Assembly (NCBI RefSeq): GCF_028473645.1
Contig: NZ_CP097269.1
Span: 2,374,001-2,438,000, forward strand
Direction: 5' to 3'
From: Acidovorax sp. GBBC 1281
Lineage (GTDB): Bacteria; Pseudomonadota; Gammaproteobacteria; Burkholderiales; Burkholderiaceae_C
Length of the DNA: 64,000 nucleotides
In this document: one piece after another, positions 9,001-17,265 of the stretch
Layout: each line of letters starts with the position of its first letter
Position numbering within the stretch: position 1 is the first letter of the stretch
Program-made: the position numbers and the translations under genes
The notes under the pieces: generated by a model
What the model saw: the letters and a program-made list of their open reading frames with translations, nothing else
Databases searched by the model: none
Told to the model about the DNA's origin: nothing

Positions 9001-10216
9001 GCTCAAGCAAGTGCGCGATGAGACCTCGCTCGACGTCAAGCGGGCCGATTTCAAGCTCGACATGCTGAGCCCGCACCTGTTCATGAACTTCCGCGTGGTG
9101 GACGAACACGGGCGCCAGCTCGGTCATGGGCGCAACCTGGGTGCCCTCAAGGCCGAATGGGGTGCGAAGGCGCGCGGCGCCTTCCAGGCCCTGGCAGGGC
9201 TCAAGCTGGGTGGCGATGCCAAGGGTTCTGAAGAAAAACAGGCTCCAGCGCAAGAAGTACTAGGGCATGATGCTATCAAAAGTGAAGCATCTCCCGCTGT
9301 GACGGGGCGCCGCAGCCCTGCGGCGGTGACGGCACCGGCCGCCGCTTCGGCTCGGCAGGCGTCCGCCGGTCAGCGCCACACCGCATGGACCTTTGGCGAG
9401 CTGCCCGAGCTGATGGAGATCCGCAAGGGCGGCCAGACGCTGATCGGCTTTCCCGCGCTCATCGACGGCGGCGATGCCGTCACCATCGAGGTGTTCGACG
9501 AGCCCGAGCTGGCCGCCGCCCGGCACCGTGCGGGCCTGCGCCGCCTGTTCGCGCTGCAGATCAAGGACGCGCTCAAGTACCTGGAAAAGAACATTCCCGA
9601 CCTGCAGAAGATGGCCGTGGCCTACATGCCGTTGGGCACGCAGGAAGAACTGCGCAGCCAGATCATCGACGTGGCGCTGGACCGGGCCTTCCTGCTCGAC
9701 CCGTTGCCCACCGATGAGGCCGCTTTCAAGCGCCGGGTTGACGAGGGACGCGGCCGGCTGACCCTGATCGCCAACGAGGTCGCTCGGCTCGCCGGCACGA
9801 TCTTGCTGGAGTACGCTGCCGCGGCCCGCAAGATCAAGGACACCAAGAACGCACCCGAAGCCGTGCAGGACGCGCAGCAGCAGTTGCAGCGCCTCATGCC
9901 CAAGGCGTTCCTGGCCGCGGCACCGTGGGCGCAACTGGCGCACTTTGCCCGCTACCTCAAGGCAATCACGCTGCGGCTGGACAAATACCGCGCCGATCCG
10001 GCGCGCGACGCCACCAAGCTGGCCGAACTGCGCCCGCAGGAGCAGCGCTACTGGCGCCTGGTGGCCGAACGCAAGGGCGCGGTGGATGCGCGCATGCAGG
10101 AACTGCGCTGGCTGCTGGAAGAGTTGCGGGTGAGCTTTTTCGCCCAGGAGTTGCGAACCCCGCAGCCGGTGAGCGTGAAGCGGCTGGACAAGCTCTGGGC
10201 GCAACTCAACAGCTGA
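6038..10216 (+). CDS. hrpA: ATP-dependent RNA helicase HrpA
   Basis: A 1392-residue DEAH-box helicase of the HrpA family (about 1300 residues in E. coli). The Walker A motif GETGSGKTTQ lies near residue 55 and DEAH (IIDEAHERS) near 158. The SAT motif, the arginine-finger region QRAGRCGR, a winged-helix/ratchet region, an OB fold and the long HrpA-specific C-terminal domain (DUF3418) follow. HrpA members act on RNA, including stalled ribosomes. Three in-frame ATGs (5999, 6026, 6038) are possible starts; 6038 gives the best N-terminus (MTESAPSSSS) but no strong ribosome site is seen. A linker near residues 1066-1082 is encoded by a dispersed repeat. Confidence 0.93.
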   Translation: MTESAPSSSSPSSSTARAPNAPLRITFPPSLPVSARRDEIMAAMREHQVIIVCGETGSGKTTQLPKIALALGRGKCNAAPGQKGQLIGHTQPRRIAASSVAKRIAEELQTPLGDVVGYKVRFQDRLSRDASVKLMTDGILLAETQTDPLLKAYDTLIIDEAHERSLNIDFLLGYLRQILPRRPDLKVIVTSATIDADRFAKHFALPRRLTGRSRSGEGPQGDAAQAAGPQGAELIPAPIIYVSGRTFPVEQRWRPFEESRDYGLNEAIADGVDELWAGNAGGDILVFLPGEREIREAADHLRKHLAHQPVMRNAEVLPLFARLSQAEQDRIFDGHTGRRIVLATNVAETSLTVPGVRYVIDAGTARVKRYSFRSKVEQLMVEPVSQAAANQRAGRCGRVANGICIRLYDEADFNGRPRFTDPEILRSSLAGVILRMKSLHLGDVAQFPFIEAPSGRAIADGYQLLGELGAVDESNELTPMGQELSRLPLDPRVGRMILEARERQALDEVLIIASALSVQDVRDRPMDAQQQADQAHAKFDDEKSEFSGYLKLWKWINEARGGAPTLPSARMQKQAARKAPSQAVLPVAQRMAAVAVMPPAATEAAAAAPTHKLSNRQYESLLRQNFISVRRLREWRDIHTQLLTVVTEHRWRINDRPASYEQIHLSMLAGLLGNVGVKSDEDDWYLGARGIKFYKHPGAHLSKKPGRWIVAAELVETTRLFGRGIAAIEPQWIEQLGGHLLKKQLLDPHWEKKAAEVNALERATLYGIVIYNNRRVNFGKVDPYAARDIFIREALIGGQWETRLPFLAANHKLIAKVEELEHKSRRQDVLVDDELIYAFYDQQLPDDVCSGHSFEAWYREASASNPDLLKLTREELMRHEAAGITGNAFPRTVRLGGVDCAASYLHEPGDARDGITVTVPLFVLNQVSDERCEWLVPGMLQPKIQALLKSLPQRPRSRFVPLPDSATRLAGLLGTPERFGHGSLVEVLLKQVRDETSLDVKRADFKLDMLSPHLFMNFRVVDEHGRQLGHGRNLGALKAEWGAKARGAFQALAGLKLGGDAKGSEEKQAPAQEVLGHDAIKSEASPAVTGRRSPAAVTAPAAASARQASAGQRHTAWTFGELPELMEIRKGGQTLIGFPALIDGGDAVTIEVFDEPELAAARHRAGLRRLFALQIKDALKYLEKNIPDLQKMAVAYMPLGTQEELRSQIIDVALDRAFLLDPLPTDEAAFKRRVDEGRGRLTLIANEVARLAGTILLEYAAAARKIKDTKNAPEAVQDAQQQLQRLMPKAFLAAAPWAQLAHFARYLKAITLRLDKYRADPARDATKLAELRPQEQRYWRLVAERKGAVDARMQELRWLLEELRVSFFAQELRTPQPVSVKRLDKLWAQLNS
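9234..9283 (-). repeat. Dispersed short repeat, copy inside hrpA
   Basis: Read on the minus strand this segment shares ATAGCAT, ATGCCCTAGT, TTGCGCTGGAGCC and a T-rich end with intergenic copies at 34076-34122 and 55697-55752. Here it is translated in frame as part of a low-complexity linker of HrpA (residues about 1066-1082). Confidence 0.6.
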
Positions 10217-10358
10217 GGCGGGCAGCCAGGCTGTGCCGCGCGGCGCTTCGCATCGACACCGGTACGGTGGGCGGCGGGGCACGGGACCCATGGTGGATGA
10301 CTCGCCTAACGCTGCTTGTCCCCATTCATCGCGGAGCGGCTTCTCCTGAGCACCCACC

Positions 10359-10376
10359 AAGCACCTCCGGGTGCTT
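10359..10376. repeat. Short hairpin downstream of hrpA
   Basis: A perfect 7-bp stem AAGCACC / GGTGCTT with a 4-nt loop, about 140 bp after the hrpA stop. It has no T tract, so terminator function is uncertain. Confidence 0.3.
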
Positions 10377-10414
10377 CAGCGGCCGGGCTTTCGGTGCGGC
10401 CGGGATGTGCGGCC

Positions 10415-11008
10415 TCAATGGGGCGCCTGCAAGGCCGCCTCGGCCCGCACGAGGCGATCCAGTTCGGCGCACACATCGGCCATGCGGCCGGAGATCAGCA
10501 CGCGCGCCGCCGCACCGGGGCCGCGGCGATCCAGCACCCGCAGCGGGCGCGCAGCAGGCCGGGGGCGGCTGCAACCCGCAAATGCCCCACTGTCATTGGC
10601 GCTGGTGCTGGACCATGACCTTGCAGACGGGGTTACCGCCAGTGTGGGGGGACATGCTGAAAAGGGCTGGTCGGGCGGTGCCTGCCGCGGCCGAACCACC
10701 ACGAAGCGCCGTGGCAGGGGGGCGAGCGCTGGAGGACACGGCAGGCCCTCTGCCGCCGCACTTTCCAAGGCGGTGCATGGCAGTGGTTCGATGGCAGCCG
10801 GCCGTGTGGCGGACGGGCTGATGGCGTCGGCATGGAGGCCCGGGGCCACGGCATGCACCGTGCCTCTGCCGCTGGCGCCGCCGCCTGGCTGGCCTGCGAC
10901 GGCCCTGCGGTCCTGGCGCGGAGGGCGGCAGGCGGGCGCGCGCAGCCACCGCGCCAAAGCATTCAGCGGTTGCGAAAAGGAAGAAAAAGCGAGCAGGGCA
11001 AATCCCAT
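10415..11008 (-). CDS. Hypothetical protein between hrpA and lexA
   Basis: A 197-residue protein of unknown function. It starts at the ATG at 11008, which has GGAG eight bases upstream. The N-terminal 20 residues are hydrophobic (MGFALLAFSSFSQPLNALAR). The middle is low-complexity, rich in Pro, Ala and Arg. The C-terminal 40 residues look most constrained, including RVLDRRGPGAAARVLISGR and MADVCAELDRLV. A reading frame overlaps it on the plus strand (10371-11012). I prefer the minus strand because of its ribosome site and its more protein-like C-terminus. It is read in the same direction as lexA, 139 bp downstream of it. Confidence 0.45.
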   Translation of the reverse strand: MGFALLAFSSFSQPLNALARWLRAPACRPPRQDRRAVAGQPGGGASGRGTVHAVAPGLHADAISPSATRPAAIEPLPCTALESAAAEGLPCPPALAPLPRRFVVVRPRQAPPDQPFSACPPTLAVTPSARSWSSTSANDSGAFAGCSRPRPAARPLRVLDRRGPGAAARVLISGRMADVCAELDRLVRAEAALQAPH

Positions 11009-11147
11009 GTGAAAACTCCAGCGAAGTGCGAGGGGGTTGAACACAGGCAGGATTGCCGAGGAAAAACACACTGCCGCAGGGTTGGCTGACCAGGGCTTCT
11101 TGCCCCTGGCCGCCAGACGCCCGCCACCTGCGGCGGTGTGCGGTGGA

Positions 11148-11822
11148 CTACATCAGCATGGTGTTGCGGATCAGGCCCACGGCAAGCCCTTCGATTTCGA
11201 AGGGCTCGCCCGGATGCACGGTGATGACGGGGTGGTCGGGGTTTTCGGGCAGCAGCTCGATGGCCGTGGCCGTGCGGCGCAGGCGCTTGACGGTGACGTC
11301 ATCGCCCAGCCGGGCCACGATGATCTGGCCGTTGCGCGCCTCGCGGGTGGATTGCACGGCGAGCAGGTCGCCGTCCATGATGCCCGCATCGCGCATGGAC
11401 ATGCCGCGCACCTTGAGCAGGTAATCCGGCTTGTGCTGGAACAGGCTGCCCTCCACGCTGTAGGTCTGGTCGACATGTTCCTGCGCGAGAATGGGCGACC
11501 CTGCCGCCACCCGCCCCACCAGGGGAAGCGACAGCTGCGACAGACCCGGGATGGGCAGGTTGAACTGGGTGCCGCGGGCGGCATTGATGGAGCGCACCGT
11601 GTCGCTGCGCAGCCGGATGCCGCGCGACGTGCCGCTGACCAGTTCGATGACGCCCTTGCGGGCCAGGGCCTGCAGGTGTTCTTCGGCCGCGTTGGCGGAT
11701 TTGAAGCCGAACTCGGCGGCGATTTCCGCCCGGGTGGGGGGCGCGCCGGTGCGGGAGATGGCGGTCTGGATCAGATCGAGGATCTGCTGCTGGCGGGCGG
11801 TGAGCTTGGGACTGTCGAACAT
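11148..11822 (-). CDS. lexA: SOS repressor LexA
   Basis: A 224-residue LexA. The N-terminal winged helix (residues about 1-75, [16 protein letters not shown] and [19 protein letters not shown]) binds SOS boxes. The C-terminal S24 self-cleavage domain has the scissile bond Ala107-Gly108 (GRVAAGSP), nucleophile Ser142 (RGMSMRD) and general base Lys179 (DVTVKRL). RecA-stimulated self-cleavage derepresses DNA-damage genes. Two tandem LexA boxes lie 39-73 bp upstream of the start, so autoregulation is expected. The gene is divergent from an L-asparaginase gene across 90 bp. Confidence 0.97.
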   Translation of the reverse strand: MFDSPKLTARQQQILDLIQTAISRTGAPPTRAEIAAEFGFKSANAAEEHLQALARKGVIELVSGTSRGIRLRSDTVRSINAARGTQFNLPIPGLSQLSLPLVGRVAAGSPILAQEHVDQTYSVEGSLFQHKPDYLLKVRGMSMRDAGIMDGDLLAVQSTREARNGQIIVARLGDDVTVKRLRRTATAIELLPENPDHPVITVHPGEPFEIEGLAVGLIRNTMLM

Positions 11823-11860
11823 GAGTGACTCCGGTGCTGAACGGATAGGCAGAGAGAGGC

Positions 11861-11876
11861 CTGTTTTTTAATCCAG
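11861..11876 (-). promoter_or_regulatory. LexA box 1 (nearest lexA)
   Basis: CTGT-N8-CCAG with an AT-only spacer, one base away from the enterobacterial CTGT-N8-ACAG consensus. It lies 39 bp upstream of the lexA start. Confidence 0.75.
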
Positions 11877-11879
11877 TCA

Positions 11880-11895
11880 CTGTATTTTTAACCAG
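11880..11895 (-). promoter_or_regulatory. LexA box 2 (distal to lexA)
   Basis: A second CTGT-N8-CCAG site, 19 bp after the first (start to start). Its right end is 17 bp from the asparaginase GTG, so bound LexA could also cover the asparaginase start region. Confidence 0.75.
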
Positions 11896-11912
11896 TTTTT
11901 TGGAGCGTGCAA

Positions 11913-12875
11913 GTGGGCACAGGAAAAATCGTGGTGCTGGGCACCGGCGGAACCATCGCGGGCAAGGCCGCCGAGGCCGGAGACAACATCGGCTATACCG
12001 CCGGTCAGGTGGGCGTGGGGCAGTTGCTGGAGGCGATTCCCGGGTTGGCGCAGGCGGCCCGTGGCCGGATTGAGGCCGAGCAGATCGCACAGATCGACAG
12101 CAAAGACATGGATTTCGCCGTATGGCGGCAACTGGCCCACCGCTGCACGCAGCTGCTGGCGGACCCCGACGTGCGCGGGATCGTGGTCACGCACGGCACC
12201 GACACGCTGGAGGAGACGGCATGGTTCCTGGATTCGGTCCTGGACACTGCCCAACGCCCCGTGGTGCTGGCCTGCGCCATGCGGCCGGCGACGGCGATCG
12301 CCCCGGACGGCCCGCAGAACCTGCTCGATGCGGTGGCACTGGCGGCCACGCCCGGGGCGCGCGGGGTGCTGGCCGTGGTGGCGGGCACGATCCACACCGC
12401 GCGCAACGTGCAGAAAGTGCACCCCTATCGCGTGGATGCCTTCAGTTCAGGGGACGCCGGGCCGCTGGGCTGGGTGGAGGAGGGCGCGGTTCGCCTGACC
12501 CATGGCTGGCCGGCCCCTTCGGTTCCGAGATCGGATGCGCTCCACCACATCGCCAACACCTACCTGTGGCCGCGGGTGGAGGTGCTCATGAACCATGTCG
12601 GCGCCGACGGCCGCATCGTCGACCTGCTGGTGCTCGACGGCGTGGATGGCCTCGTGGTGGCGGCGACGGGCAACGGCACGCTGCACCATGCCCTGGCCAA
12701 AGCGCTGGAGCGCGCGCACGAGAGCGGTGTGGAAGTGCGCGTGGCCACCCGCTGCCCGCTGGGCCGGGTGCTGCCCAAGCCGGGGGACGCCTTGCCCCAC
12801 TCGGAGGGGTTGAGCCCGGTGAAGGCCCGCATCAGCCTGCTGCTCGATCTGCTCGCCCGGCCTCGGCGCCCCTGA
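11913..12875 (+). CDS. L-asparaginase, cytoplasmic type
   Basis: A 320-residue asparaginase/glutaminase-family hydrolase that converts asparagine to aspartate and ammonia. Both catalytic threonine signatures are present: VLGTGGTIAG near the N-terminus and VTHGTDTLEETA near residue 90. There is no signal peptide, so a cytosolic enzyme is likely. The GTG at 11913 is chosen as start because GGAG ends seven bases before it; a GTG at 11907 would leave only one base of spacing. The gene is divergent from lexA, with LexA boxes in the shared region. A strong terminator follows. Confidence 0.9.
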   Translation: MGTGKIVVLGTGGTIAGKAAEAGDNIGYTAGQVGVGQLLEAIPGLAQAARGRIEAEQIAQIDSKDMDFAVWRQLAHRCTQLLADPDVRGIVVTHGTDTLEETAWFLDSVLDTAQRPVVLACAMRPATAIAPDGPQNLLDAVALAATPGARGVLAVVAGTIHTARNVQKVHPYRVDAFSSGDAGPLGWVEEGAVRLTHGWPAPSVPRSDALHHIANTYLWPRVEVLMNHVGADGRIVDLLVLDGVDGLVVAATGNGTLHHALAKALERAHESGVEVRVATRCPLGRVLPKPGDALPHSEGLSPVKARISLLLDLLARPRRP

Positions 12876-12879
12876 AACG

Positions 12880-12906
12880 GAAACGCCCCGCAGAGCGGGG
12901 CGTTTC
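12880..12906. terminator. Bidirectional terminator between asparaginase and adk
   Basis: A perfect 12-bp GC-rich stem (arms 12880-12891 and 12895-12906, GAAACGCCCCGC and its complement) with a 3-nt loop, between convergent genes. Confidence 0.85.
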
Positions 12907-12943
12907 AGGTACGGCCGAGGTGCCGTGCGGGTTCAGCCAGCAA

Positions 12944-13609
<666 letters not shown>

Positions 13610-13740
13610 CTAAGTGTTGAATTCGGCTGGCGCCACTGGCCACGGGCTTGCCTCCGGCCCGGGATGCGGCGCTCTGATCGCGGGCAAGGATAGCACGTGG
13701 GTCCACGCGCTTTCCTGACACGGCGGGGACTCTGAAAACG

Positions 13741-14538
13741 CTAGGAAAACAGCGCTCTCACGCGTTCCAGATCCTGGGGGGTGTCCACGCCGGGGCCGGG
13801 TGTCGAAGCGGTCACATGCACGGCGATGCGGTGGCCGTGCCACAGCGCCCGCAACTGCTCCAGTGCCTCGACCGCTTCGGTGGGCGCGGGCGGCAGGGCC
13901 GGAAACTGCCGAAGGAATGCGGCGCGGTAGCTGTAGAGGCCGATGTGGCGCAGCGGCGCATACCCTGGCGGCAAGCCTCGGGCCGCGCCATCGGGCCCCT
14001 GCGTCCACCAGGCAGCGCCGGCATGGTCGCGTGCATGCGGAATGGGCGCCCGGCTGAAGTAGTGCGCCAGACCGCGCGCATCGAGCACGACCTTCACGAC
14101 ATTGGGGTTGGTGTAGTCGGCCAGCGTGTCGATGGCATGAGCGGCGGTCCCCATGCTGGCGTCCGTGCGGGCCGGAAGCAGGGCGGCCACGGCATTGATC
14201 AGCGCGGGGTCGATCAGCGGTTCGTCGCCCTGCACGTTCACCACGATGTCGTCGCCTGCCAGGCCCAGTTGTTCGCAGGCCTCGGCCAGGCGGTCGCTGC
14301 CGCTCGGATGGTCGGGCCGCGTGAGCAGGGCCTGCACGCCATGCGCCTGGCAGGCTGCAAGGATGCGGGCATCGTCCGTGGCCACGACCACGCGGGTGGC
14401 CTGGCTTTGCGCCGCGCGTTGCGCCACGCGCACCACCATGGGCAGTCCGGCGATGTCGGCCAGCGGCTTGTCGGGCAGCCGCGTGGAGGCCAGCCGCGCC
14501 GGTATCAGGATGGTGAAGGGCGTGGCGGGCGCGGTCAC
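13741..14538 (-). CDS. kdsB: CMP-KDO synthetase (3-deoxy-manno-octulosonate cytidylyltransferase)
   Basis: A 265-residue enzyme that activates KDO with CTP for lipopolysaccharide inner-core synthesis in the cytoplasm. Signature segments are [32 protein letters not shown] and [10 protein letters not shown], all typical of KdsB. The start overlaps the end of the upstream 60-residue Trm112-like gene by 4 bp, implying translational coupling. It sits with lpxK, another envelope lipid gene. Confidence 0.96.
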   Translation of the reverse strand: MTAPATPFTILIPARLASTRLPDKPLADIAGLPMVVRVAQRAAQSQATRVVVATDDARILAACQAHGVQALLTRPDHPSGSDRLAEACEQLGLAGDDIVVNVQGDEPLIDPALINAVAALLPARTDASMGTAAHAIDTLADYTNPNVVKVVLDARGLAHYFSRAPIPHARDHAGAAWWTQGPDGAARGLPPGYAPLRHIGLYSYRAAFLRQFPALPPAPTEAVEALEQLRALWHGHRIAVHVTASTPGPGVDTPQDLERVRALFS

Positions 14539-14717
14539 GCCTCCAGCTCCTCGTCCGTCAGGGTGCGTGCTTCGTTTTCGAGCAGCACCGGAATGCCGTC
14601 GCGCACCGGGTAGGCCAGGCGGGCGCTGCGCGACACCAGTTCCTGCCGCTCCCGGTTGAAAGTGAGCGAGCCCTTGGTGACGGGGCAGACCAGCAGTTCG
14701 AGCAGTTTGGGATCCAT
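14535..14717 (-). CDS. Trm112-family small protein (YcaR-like)
   Basis: A 60-residue Trm112/UPF0434 protein ([20 protein letters not shown], then [18 protein letters not shown]). Family members are small folds near a CPxxK motif. Eukaryotic and archaeal homologues activate methyltransferases, while the bacterial role is unclear. Only one Cys of the classic zinc site is visible. It is always a neighbour of lpxK and kdsB in related bacteria, and here it overlaps kdsB by 4 bp. Confidence 0.9.
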   Translation of the reverse strand: MDPKLLELLVCPVTKGSLTFNRERQELVSRSARLAYPVRDGIPVLLENEARTLTDEELEA

Positions 14718-14736
14718 GGCGGTAGTGGCTTCGGGG

Positions 14737-15798
14737 TCAGTCGGAGGGCGATGATAGCGAGCGGCGCGTGGCGGCCCGCAACCGCTCGTCCAGCAGGGTG
14801 AAAAAAGCGCTGTCGATTTCCAGGTGCAGCGGCACAGCCAGCGCTTGGGGGTGGAGTCGCCACAGCTTGGTGGCGTCTTTTTCGGTGCAAACCAGCGTCA
14901 TGCCGGCGTTTTGATTGTCTTTCCAGCTATCAAAATCATAGTGATCGGGCAAGGCGGTGGTCTGCTGCAGCGTGAGTCCTCTTGCCCGCAGCATGGCAAA
15001 GAATTCCTGTGGCCTGGCAATGGCGGCCACGGCGTGCAAGGGCCGGCCGCGCCACTGCGCCAGGGGCACGGCGCTGCCGTCCGCACGCATGGCGTCTGGC
15101 CCGAGCGAGCGTCTCAGGGAGAACGCCGGCGATGCGCCGGCCGGAGCCCGCCCGGCATGGAGCACGCAGTCGACCCGGCGCGGCCAGGGTTCGCGCAGCG
15201 GGCCGGCCGGCAGGAGGAATCCGTTGCCCACGCCGTCGTCGTTGAACACGCAGACCTCGATGTCGCGGGCCAGCGCCAGATGCTGCAGGCCGTCGTCGCA
15301 AACGATCACATCGGTGCGGGGATGCTGTGCCAGCAGTGCGCGCGCCGCCTGCGCCCGGTGCCGTGCCACGAACACGGGAACGCCCGTGCGCTTCGCGATC
15401 AGCAACGGCTCGTCGCCCACTTCGGTCGCGCGGCTGTCCGCGCACACTTCGCGGCAGTCGTCGGTGGACCGTCCGTAGCCGCGCGACACCACGCCAGGCT
15501 GCCATCCGCGCGCCACCAGATGCCGCACGATGGTCTGCGTGACCGGGGTCTTGCCGGCCCCTCCGGCGATCACGTTGCCCACGACGATCACCGGCACCGC
15601 CATGCGCTCGGCGCGCAGGACGCCCAGCCGATAAAGCGCTCGCCGGATGGCTACAGCGGTCCGATAAAGACAGGACAGCGGCCACAGCGCCCAAGCCAGC
15701 GGCCCACGCCGTTTCCAGGCCGCTTGCAGGGTGGGTGCCTGGGTATGGGGGGTGGTGGAAGAGGGTTCAGAGGGCGGCGGCGGCCCGGCGGCAGCCAT
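14737..15798 (-). CDS. lpxK: Tetraacyldisaccharide 4'-kinase
   Basis: A 353-residue LpxK, which phosphorylates the 4' position of the lipid A disaccharide at the inner membrane. The Walker A-like motif [12 protein letters not shown] covers residues 74-85, [17 protein letters not shown] is the catalytic Asp region, and [11 protein letters not shown] is a family segment near the C-terminus. The N-terminal residues 36-62 are hydrophobic and amphipathic, as in other LpxK proteins that dock on the membrane. Part of the exbB-exbD-lpxK-kdsB group. Confidence 0.95.
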   Translation of the reverse strand: MAAAGPPPPSEPSSTTPHTQAPTLQAAWKRRGPLAWALWPLSCLYRTAVAIRRALYRLGVLRAERMAVPVIVVGNVIAGGAGKTPVTQTIVRHLVARGWQPGVVSRGYGRSTDDCREVCADSRATEVGDEPLLIAKRTGVPVFVARHRAQAARALLAQHPRTDVIVCDDGLQHLALARDIEVCVFNDDGVGNGFLLPAGPLREPWPRRVDCVLHAGRAPAGASPAFSLRRSLGPDAMRADGSAVPLAQWRGRPLHAVAAIARPQEFFAMLRARGLTLQQTTALPDHYDFDSWKDNQNAGMTLVCTEKDATKLWRLHPQALAVPLHLEIDSAFFTLLDERLRAATRRSLSSPSD

Positions 15799-15803
15799 CG
15801 CGG

Positions 15804-16229
15804 CTACTTGCCGGCGCTGGCCGTGGACTGAGTGGCGAAGGTGATCTGCGACAGACCCACGCGGCGCGCGGCTTCCATGACGGTGACCACCGCCTGGTGC
15901 GGCGAATTGGCGTCGGCACTGATGATGACGACGCTGTCCTTGCCGGCGCTGGCCGCCGTGGCCAATGCTTGGGCCACCACGTCCACGCTCTTGCCCTCGA
16001 CCGCCAGCTTGTTGATGGCATAGCGGCCATCTGCGGCAACGGCCACGATCACTTCCTTGGGGTGGTCGCGCTGCTGCTCGGCATCGGCCACGGGCAGCGT
16101 CAGTTGCAGCTCGGTGAACTTGCTGTAGGTGGTGGACAGCATCAGGAAGATGAGCACCACGAGCAGCACGTCGATGAACGGAATCAGGTTGATTTCCGGC
16201 GCTTCGGTGGGGCGGGAGCGAAAGTTCAT
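15804..16229 (-). CDS. exbD: ExbD/TolR-family energy-transducing protein
   Basis: A 141-residue single-pass inner-membrane protein. The TM helix is at about residues 14-34 ([17 protein letters not shown]) and holds the conserved membrane Asp needed for proton use. The periplasmic domain follows. With ExbB it converts proton-motive force into mechanical energy for TonB- or lipid-related transport. Its place next to lpxK is common in betaproteobacteria, where an envelope role beyond iron uptake is possible. Confidence 0.92.
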   Translation of the reverse strand: MNFRSRPTEAPEINLIPFIDVLLVVLIFLMLSTTYSKFTELQLTLPVADAEQQRDHPKEVIVAVAADGRYAINKLAVEGKSVDVVAQALATAASAGKDSVVIISADANSPHQAVVTVMEAARRVGLSQITFATQSTASAGK

Positions 16230-16261
16230 GTCCGTTCAGCCGATGGGAGGTGGGCCATGAT

Positions 16262-16891
16262 TCACTTGCGCAGCCGGCTGATGTGCCGCACGAACTGCTC
16301 GGAGGCCAATTCGAGGGTCAGCAGATAGGCGTCCACGCGGCTGCGGAAGTAGCGCCAGAAGATCAGCGCCGGAATGGCCACGATCAGGCCGAACGCCGTG
16401 TTGTACAGCGCAATGGAAATGCCCTGTGCCAACTGGGCCGGGTTGCCGCCGCCGGACTGGCCGGCCCCCGCCTGGGAGCCGAAAATCTCGATCATGCCGA
16501 TCACCGTGCCCAGCAGGCCGAGCAACGGGGCGGCGGACGCGATGGTGGCGAGCGCACTGAGGTATTTTTCGAGGCGGTGGGCCACGGCCCGGCCGGAACT
16601 CTCCATCGCAGCGCGCACGTCGGCTTCGGTGCTTTGTGGATTGCTGTTGAGCGTGCGCAGGCCGCTGGCCAGCACCTCACCCAAGGCGGAGTTCTGCGCC
16701 AGTTGGTTCACCACATCGGGTGTGGGAACGGAGCGGGAAGACACGGTGATCGCTTCATCCAGCAGCTTGGGAGGTGCGACCCGCGCGGTTTTGAGGGCGA
16801 TGAAGCGCTCCACGACGAGTGCCAGCGCCAGGACGGAGCAGGCTATCAAGGGCCAGATCGGCCAGCCTGCGGCTTGTATGATCGACAGCAA
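16262..16891 (-). CDS. exbB: ExbB/TolQ/MotA-family proton channel protein
   Basis: A 209-residue protein with three TM segments: about residues 10-28, 113-135 and 157-178. The family signature [17 protein letters not shown] lies in TM2. It partners ExbD, encoded 32 bp downstream. The first gene of the leftward group exbB-exbD-lpxK-Trm112-kdsB-adk. Confidence 0.92.
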   Translation of the reverse strand: MLSIIQAAGWPIWPLIACSVLALALVVERFIALKTARVAPPKLLDEAITVSSRSVPTPDVVNQLAQNSALGEVLASGLRTLNSNPQSTEADVRAAMESSGRAVAHRLEKYLSALATIASAAPLLGLLGTVIGMIEIFGSQAGAGQSGGGNPAQLAQGISIALYNTAFGLIVAIPALIFWRYFRSRVDAYLLTLELASEQFVRHISRLRK

Positions 16892-17265
16892 TTCTCTCTC
16901 CGCGCAGATGGAAGCAATCCGCGATTATGGCCCAGTTGATGCGGTGGTCCGTGCCGAAAAACAGCCGGCCGGCCCGGCCCGTTCTGCGCCTTCCCATCCC
17001 CTGCCGTCACCCACATTTTCTGTGGATAACTTTGTGGGCAACCGGGCTGCGATGGCCCGCCAAGCGGCACCAGCCCGTGAATTTGACAGATTGATGAAAA
17101 ATAACGCACCGAAAAAACGTTTGAAATCAATGGGTTGCACGTATCTGCTAGCGATGCGCGGGGTTGTGTGCGTGGATGCCAGGCAAATCGGCCATCCTCA
17201 CGCGCTGTGGACTAGTGCCCCTTGGCAATGGCCTGCAACCCCTTGCGCCATCGGTGTCTGACGGC
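16892..17265. other. 374-bp divergent intergenic region with a DnaA-box match
   Basis: No gene seen. It separates exbB (leftward) from xseA (rightward) and must hold both promoters. A perfect DnaA-type nonamer TGTGGATAA lies at 17021-17029, followed by the near copy TGTGGGCAA at 17033-17041. A TTGACA hexamer lies at 17083-17088 but has no well-placed -10 partner. A single strong box and no origin genes nearby argue against a replication origin. Confidence 0.5.

Noticed and set aside
5819..9253. Open frame of more than 1100 codons on the minus strand
   Set aside because: It lies opposite hrpA, has no recognisable domain, and is a typical high-GC shadow of a conserved gene.
10371..11012. 213-codon plus-strand frame
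   Set aside because: No ribosome site and low-complexity Arg/Pro/Ala content. The minus-strand frame is better supported.
14896..14950. Possible further repeat copy in lpxK (GCTATCAAAATC)
   Set aside because: Only a short match; the encoded segment looks like a normal LpxK sequence, so it was not counted as a family member.
16892..17265. Replication origin at the DnaA box
   Set aside because: One perfect box and one near copy only, and no dnaA, gidA, parAB or AT-rich unwinding region nearby.
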